NCBI GenBank assembly: GCA_016081115.2
Contig: JABTTQ020000074.1
Location: 186,001-250,000, forward strand
Direction of reading: 5' to 3'
From: Rehmannia glutinosa
Taxonomy: Eukaryota > Streptophyta > Magnoliopsida > Lamiales > Orobanchaceae
DNA length: 64,000 nucleotides
Positions 57,391 through 64,000 of the stretch are shown here, one piece after another. Position numbers and translations under genes: made by a program. The notes under the pieces are model-generated. The model was not told the DNA's origin, did no database searches, and saw only the letters and a program-made list of their open reading frames with translations. Each line of letters opens with the position of its first letter. The first letter of the stretch is position 1.

Positions 57391-57780
57391 TGAGAAAGCT
57401 GAGTGGGATATAATGGTGAGTGGAACCATATTCCATGTGTAATTATATGTTGTTGTTGTTCAGATAATTTTGTTGTTGTTTAGATTGGTTTTTCGATATT
57501 TAATAGCGCATGTTCACCACTCGACTATTTGGACCTGTTAGTCAAATTAGCAAGTGAAATAGTCACTTGTTCAGCTGTATAGTTATGTTTGATTTCTTGA
57601 TTAAGCCAGCTTTGTAATTTTTCTTTTCCCGGTACTTGAACCTACCTAAACTATTGGCTCCATACAATATTTATTAGCATTTGTGCCCTTTTATTCGTTT
57701 CCTGTCGTGTTTCGTATTTCAAATACGTCAGGTGAATGTACTTTGTATAAGATGATATCATTATTACATAATACACTTGT
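57391..57780 (+). other. 3' untranslated region and flank of the BIR1-like gene
   Basis: T-rich sequence after the stop codon, with TTGTTGTTGTT repeats near 57450-57480 and candidate poly(A) signals, without coding sense. The exact cleavage site cannot be placed. Confidence 0.5.
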
Positions 57781-59940
57781 CAATTATCTGGTGTGTATAT
57801 TGAAACACTAGATGAAGCAGTGTGGGGAGTGGGAGATCCGAACTGGTCTGGTCTGGAATAGTGAAGCCAGGCTAGCTTGCTAAGTATATATGTATGGCGT
57901 ACACATACTCGTGGGGTGTTTTTCACACATTTCTGCGCCTCCCCTGTTCCTACTCTTTTCTTCAAAATGTCTCTATTGTATTCCCATTATTTACTTCTTT
58001 ATCTCTGTATACGCACATAAATTTTACATGAAACATACATAGCTCGAAATTACTGTGATTTGAATATACTTAATTTTTGGTGTTGTATTTATGGACCCGT
58101 TAATTTTTAGTGGTTTTACCAAAAATGCACCATTTGAAAATCAGTTGGGAATTGGGATTTCATGAAAGGGGAAAATAAATAATAGGGACGAAAACCAGAA
58201 TTTTCAAATCTTGGGAACATGTATGTTTCGCCACATATTGAAGGGGAATGTGGATATTTTGACTTACAAAGAAAAAAATGTAGTAATTTAGAGGGGGTAA
58301 AATTTTAATCCTCTTACTTTAAATGTGAAATTTCGGTATGAACAAATTAAGTTGTTAGTTCCAATACTCGTATTCGATTTGTCTCTGCAAATTTATGAAT
58401 TGGATCATTTAGTTATGAATCGAACTCGAACAAAGTTTTTAACAATCGATAACCAAATATCGAGTGTATTTATTTGTTTTGCAATCATTATCACACAAAT
58501 TTAAGATAGTATATATTTATTTGTTTATTTAGTAACAAACTATTGACGCCTCGTTTTTTATGTCCCACGTGTCAAACAAAAGAAAAGTCTCATCTATTAA
58601 AGAATAATCTATAAAAGGAGAAACTTTAGAAAATGTAAAAAAATTTGCCTTAAGCTTGGATGATATCTCCATTAGCTCGAGCTAGTAGGTAGCTCTGAGA
58701 CTTTTTATTACACTACTAAGGTCAACGTATGTTGTACGTGCTTCAAATAATTTTGTTAATTTAATTAAAATCAAATCTTAAAGTTGGAATTATTTTTGAT
58801 CCTATAATAAAATTTGTTAGATTAAAATTAAACTCTTAGTAGGTGCAATATGGTTATGATGTTCTGAACCCAAAACGCTATACATAAATAGTATTGTCAT
58901 TGAAGAAAGTACAATAAATATGAAAAACTCGAGTAATATAAGTTAAAAAAAATAATTTCCACGAAATCATTTTGTTTCAAATTGCCTCTTGTTCTATTTT
59001 TTGTCTCCTTTTTCTTCATACTCGACTTTGAGATTTTTTACAAATTTATTTTTGAATACATTCTTGCCGAAACATGATTGGTTGACATATGGATGTCTTC
59101 CTTCTTTTTCTTCATATTTTGAATGGGAGTTATCTTTTGAATTGACTCAACTACAACATTCATTTTCCTATTCACTATCTACGCATTGTTGCTAAGAGCA
59201 ATGAGAAATTGAAGTTCCTTTTATTGTTTAGAAGCTTAGCCCCCGATAATATTTTAAATCATCATGTTTTCTTCCTGATTAAATTAAATATTTATATATA
59301 ATTATAGAAGAGATAAATAAAATTAATCAATTACAATTAAAAATGGTCAATAAATTAATTCAAATTAAAAGAAAAATCACACTTTTATATCATATAAATG
59401 GTTGAACAACAATCCATTTTTGTCAAACTATGCAAACTATACATCAAAGAGAAAGGAAAAGTAAAAAAATGTGAATAAAATTAAGTCATTTACAATACGT
59501 TATTCTTATATGTTCAATCAATGTTAAATATTCACTTATTTGTCATCCGATAGATATAGTCGCTACCTCCTCAAATATAATAATGAAAGTGCACGAAATT
59601 CATCAATATTTTATATCTAAAATTCATGAAATAATAATTAGTATGTGATGGATGAATAAAATATTTAAGTGCATGATATATGATCAATACATTGGTATTG
59701 TCTTAACATCTTTCTCATTACATTTACTGCAAGTAACATTTTCTTTTTTTTTTTTTGAAAACTGATGCAAATTTTTAAAACAATCATATCATGAAGATGT
59801 ATGATTGGTTTTCCACGTTATCAACAATTCATTTGAAACAATAAATACATATCATGTAAATAGAATTAGTTAATATATACTACACAAGATAACTACATAT
59901 TACACGTACATATATTACATTGTTGATATGATTGTTAAAT
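57781..59940. other. AT-rich intergenic sequence, no gene seen
   Basis: Small ORFs (57780-57965 minus, 58989-59195 plus) lack recognisable domains. A CACGTG core at 58566-58571 (CCCACGTGTCA) is G-box-like but has no obvious gene nearby. Confidence 0.5.
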
Positions 59941-60060
59941 TTTCAACTGGTGGAGAAGCTTTGTATAACATGGTGGGCCTGCCTCCGCTCCCTAAACCCA
60001 CCCCTACTCTTTTTTTCCTTATAAAACCCACCTCAATTCTAATTGAAAGTCATTATCTAT
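59941..60060 (+). promoter_or_regulatory. Possible promoter-like island
   Basis: Within very AT-rich DNA, about 60 bases are GC-rich (GGTGGGCCTGCCTCCGCTCC at 59972-59991), followed by a TATA-like TATAAAACCC at 60020-60029. No ORF or RNA gene could be assigned downstream. Confidence 0.25.
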
Positions 60061-62520
60061 GTATTTGTTTTCATAATCATGTCATATGACCCTATTCCAT
60101 TTTACTTATTTATTTTTATGTATTGAATTGATTTCTATTTAAGTTTTATTATAATCCAGCCAAGACAATTTATTATTTTATATAAGATTACACACATTTT
60201 TCTATCTCCCCTCACCATTTTTGACATTTTTTCCCTATAGTTTTAGTTCCTATTAATATTTTGGTATTTTTTTTGTACTCCGTTTCTTTATTGTTATTCA
60301 CTATTAGACTCTTATTTATTATCTCAATATATTGTTTGCTTTAGTTTGCATCATGAAAGAAGTACATCGAGCATTAGAAATTTTACGTTATTTTATTTAT
60401 TTTCTTCATTTGATTATATAATCATCATTTTATTGTATTAAAATATAGTGAAACAATAATTGTCCATTTTTGTCCTTTAATTCTTTTCTTTTTGGGTGAA
60501 CTTGTTGAAGTAACTGTTTGTGTTTGTTTTTATTTTGTAGTGTTAATCTATATTTTTCCTTTTAATTGGTTATTGATTAGATTCAAGTATTTTTCTTAGA
60601 TAAAATTATAGTGAGTATATTTCATAATTATGTATTGGATGATCAGTTTCTAATTGAATTGTTAGTGCATATTCTCAAAAATTGCTTAAAAGTGTTGAAC
60701 CCCTCTTGTTAAATGATCTTTCTGTAAGTTTTAGTAAATTAAGAATACTTTTCGTACAAGTATAATAATTTTATTATATAAATAATAAATAATTAAATAT
60801 TTAATCGTGCGACTTTAACTTACATATCAATATATATTCTTAATATAATTTTTATAGCATTTTACATTTTGTTTATCTTAAAACTAATAACATTTTATGT
60901 AACATCAGTGCAATTAACTTTTTAAATTTTAAATTTTTAATTTTACTGTAAGTATATAAATCCTTATTATTTTCTCCAAATTACTCTATTAAGTTAACAT
61001 TCATCCATTCAAATGCAAGTTAATTGGAATCAGATGTAATAGCAGCAAGCTCATATAGCAAATAGACTATAGTAATAAAAATTATATTTACTCTTAATTA
61101 TATATTAAAATTATCTAACACATCATGTTGTTGATCAAGATACTGCAATAATTGAAATTGATCTCAATCATTTTATTTTCCCCCCAAAAGTATGACAATA
61201 TATATTATAGATAACTACCAATTTGAATTTAAAATGTCATGCCTTTCCCCCAAAAGTATGACAATAGATATTGTTTTAAACAAAATTGTCATATTCTTTT
61301 TTTTTTCTAAATATGTGGATGTGGTTCTTAAGTTAAAAATAGTCTTATGTTTATTTTTCATAGTTCAACATGGTAGGCTAATTTTAATAATCAAAATATT
61401 GTATGATCTTTATCCTTTTTTTTAAAAATCAAAATAATCAAAATATAACAAATATTACCCTTGTTTAATTCACTACACTTGAAACTTAAAATCTCATTTC
61501 AATAATTCAAAATATATAACTCTGCCAATTCTTTTTTTTGTTTGAGGATATTCTTATGATATGTTTGTTTTCAAGTTTAGCTTTACATTATCACAATTTA
61601 GTTGAATTTATTTAATCAAAACAATAATGAATTAAATAAATTAATAATTAAATTCAAATCATGTTAAATCGTATATTAATAATTACGAAAAAACAAAGAT
61701 AAAGATTAATGGCCAAAGATTGGAAAACAAATAGATATTTTTTCAAAATTTTAGTAATAATTTATATTTCACCAATCTTTAAAAAATAAATAGTTTTTTA
61801 TGGAAAAAATGCATAAACGTCCCTGAAATTCTCAATGTTTGCAAACTCTCATTTTCCCCAAGTAAAAAAATGTATCATATACTCCACTACGAATAAAATA
61901 TTATCCCACAATTTAGCGAGAGCGATAGATGGTGAATTTATGATTTTATATTTGCAACCAAAAGTGAAATTTAAAAAAAATATTTGTCCTGGTATTTATT
62001 TAGAATCAAACTAAATGAATTTATTTTATTTATTTATTTATTTTATTTATTTTATTTCTCTTCATTCCACTATAAATTTACACACTTTTTTTCTTTTTTT
62101 TTGTATATGTATTTAGTTATTGAGAAAATAAAAAAAAATATTATAAATGTACATTTTTGCATTATACTCAATTTTAAACGGCTAAAATTTTCTCATATGA
62201 AGTCTTTATATATGCATATGACATATGGTTGAAAAGCTTATGATATGCAGTTTAATATGAAGCGAATATTTTCTTAAGATTCAAAATATTCTAAGAATTA
62301 AAATTGAAATAATACAAATAAGAAGAGTTTGAAATACAAAGAGACACTTATCATATTATTAAACAATTAAAAACAAAATCAATATAAAAAATTAATTAAT
62401 TGTCCTTATAGGTAACTTTACCATGAGGATATTTTTGGCAAATCAAAATTTTCAAGAAACAAGCTACTCACACCTTTAATAGAAGTATAGATAAGTTGGT
62501 TATTCTCCTTCTAGCGATAA
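60061..62520. other. Very AT-rich intergenic sequence
   Basis: No gene seen. CCCCCAAAAGTATGACAATA occurs twice, at 61181-61200 and 61246-61265. ORFs at 61192-61425 and 61984-62232 are runs of F/L/I/Y typical of AT-rich noncoding DNA. Confidence 0.55.
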
Positions 62521-62539
62521 TGGGGTATTTATTGGGAGG

Positions 62540-62945
62540 ATTTACCTCTCAAATATGTGCAGGTGGTGCAAAATCATTAACCGTAGGCTAGGTCGGTTGA
62601 TATTCGGGGATTGAGGGTATAGTGTGTCAGACAGCAAAATTAACCGTGATTCGATTGGGAGAGTCACATCTACAGTCTGATACACCTTGGGCCTTGAGCT
62701 TATTTCTGGTGGAAGGTTTAGTTGATTAAGGTCGGAATCCTTGGTCAGAGACCTCGGGGCTTGGCTAGGTTGGAAACCTTGATTTTCTCCTACTAAAGGT
62801 CTGTTGGGCCGAACTATATAGTTAGGGCCATTTATGGTCGGTCGGGATCTCAAGTGCCCCTCTTCATTCATTGTGTTTCATCTCAGTTTCAGATCAAGTC
62901 GGTCCATGGGTCAACCTGGTCGATTCTCCTAAATGGGCGCTTTGT
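62540..62945. other. GC-richer island of unknown origin
   Basis: Base composition rises sharply compared with both flanks. A 109-codon minus-strand ORF at 62542-62871 has no recognisable domain. It contains a perfect 12-base palindrome AACTATATAGTT (62812-62823) flanked by GGGCC on both sides. It may be a fragment of a mobile element. Confidence 0.4.
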
Positions 62946-63250
62946 CTATCACATATATACAACATGATAAGTTTCTTTTAATTTTTCAATTTTGCTAAAT
63001 TTGAATGGAGATGATAGAGTGGGGATACAAGAAGTCAAACAATCCAATTTGTTTAGTAGAATTCGATAACATTCTCCGGTCAAATCCAAATTATGTATCA
63101 GCGATGTATAATCTATATAAAATAAAGGATGATCTAAATCCAAATCTTCTACGATGTAATTTGTATTGAAAAAGAAAAAAAGGTCCCGAATTTATTGGGT
63201 TAAGGACACTATTGCACCACTTTCGAAAAAAAAAAAAAGGAGAGCTTCTT

Positions 63251-63352
63251 ACGCTTCCCGGTATTTTTTTGGATAATTTTATCCTCCCGCCCTATTTTTG
63301 GACAATTTTATCCTCCCGCCCTATTTTTGGACAAATTTACGCTCCCACCGAA
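63251..63352. repeat. 29 bp tandem repeat, GGACAATTTTATCCTCCCGC unit
   Basis: Two near-perfect copies at 63271-63299 and 63300-63328 are flanked by diverged partial copies (CGCTTCCCGGTATTTTTTT before, GGACAAATTTACGCTCCCAC after). Confidence 0.9.
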
Positions 63353-63489
63353 TTCTCCGGATTTTTTGACGTTGTTGTTTCAAGATTGTTTCGAATATGT
63401 TTCAAACATATTTCTTCTAATAAAATTTTAGTAAAAAAATAAATTTTGCCCCCATAAAATAATATATTTTATACTCGGAATCTTATAAA

Positions 63490-64000
63490 AAAAAATCAAG
63501 AAATATACACATAAAACAACGCATATTAAAACCAAATAAATTAAAAATAATATAGAAACAACATGAATAAGAAAAAACACAATTCAATTTTTGATCCAAT
63601 GCATGAAAACATGGAAACAACCAAGAAACAATATAGAAACAATTCAGAAACAATATAGAAAACACCATATGAGCAACAAGAGTTTAGAAATAGGTAAAAA
63701 TTGTATTTAAACATCGAAAACTACATGGAAACAACAAAGAAACATGAGACTAACATTGTACGGAAACAACCCAGAAACAACGTAAAAAATATTAACAACA
63801 CCACATGAATAAAAAGAGCTTAAAAATAGGTAAAAATTGTATTTACACATTGAAAATTACATGGAAAAACAAAAAAAAAATATTATAACAACACTACAAA
63901 TATTATAGAACAACACAAAAACAATAGAAATAATGTGCAAAATAATACACGAACAAAAACAACATAAAAAATAGATAAAAGTTATTTTGAATCATCGAAA
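63490..64000. repeat. Diverged tandem repeat, period about 140 bp, running off the window
   Basis: The word AATAGGTAAAAATTGTATTT occurs at about 63690 and 63826, with a weaker copy (AATAGATAAAAGTTATTTTG) at about 63970; each is followed by CATCGAAAA or CATTGAAAA. Short AGAAACAA(C/T) words fill the rest. No coding sequence. Confidence 0.7.

Noticed and set aside
59941..60060. MicroRNA precursor or small gene in the GC-rich patch
   Set aside because: No hairpin partner and no ORF could be found by eye; kept only as a weak promoter-like candidate.
61984..62232. 82-codon ORF with apparent membrane segments
   Set aside because: The F/L/I/Y runs are translated AT-rich repeats (TTTATTTATTT).

Overview
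The window is nuclear DNA of a flowering plant, most likely a eudicot. It has one intact host gene, a BIR1-type receptor kinase with a spliced intron, and it is packed with plant-type LTR retrotransposons (Ty3/gypsy chromoviruses and Ty1/copia SIRE-like elements) primed by initiator tRNA-Met. There are no bacterial operon signals. I cannot name the species.

Layout. 1-8974: the 3' part of a decayed chromovirus (G1) ending in a 4.1 kb LTR; it sits inside a Copia element (C1). C1 resumes at 8975 in its reverse transcriptase and ends with its 3' LTR at 12489. From about 12490 to 53560 lies an older locus on the minus strand: a broken gene for a Ulp1-family cysteine protease of the kind carried by Mutator-like elements (Kaonashi-type ULP genes). 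It has lettered introns full of a short AACTAATACTT minisatellite. Three insertions cut it up: a complete chromovirus G2 (16856-26072), a head-to-tail array of four LTRs separated by three ~408 bp gag-pol-less internal regions on the minus strand (26292-38555), and a 13.9 kb SIRE-like Copia element C2 (38650-52631).

The surviving pieces of the protease gene are 14006-16855, 26073-26291 and 38556-38583. Read together on the minus strand they give the N-terminal domain, an acidic linker and the His-Asp-Cys protease domain, with stops and frameshifts, so the gene is dead in this copy.

53630-53757 holds a tRNA-derived SINE. The BIR1-like gene follows at about 54000-57700 on the plus strand: a probable 5' UTR intron, then two coding exons joined by a GC-AG intron that contains a 254 bp MITE. 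BIR1-type proteins are plasma-membrane regulators of immunity and cell death that bind BAK1-class co-receptors. From 57.7 kb to the end the DNA is AT-rich, with no convincing gene, and ends in tandem repeats.

No transposon here has an intact coding capacity. The most unusual structures are the LTR multimer with no visible target-site duplication, the SIRE-like element that runs 37 bp past its 3' LTR into primer-binding-site sequence, and the ULP pseudogene whose intronic repeats recur inside one LTR of the array.
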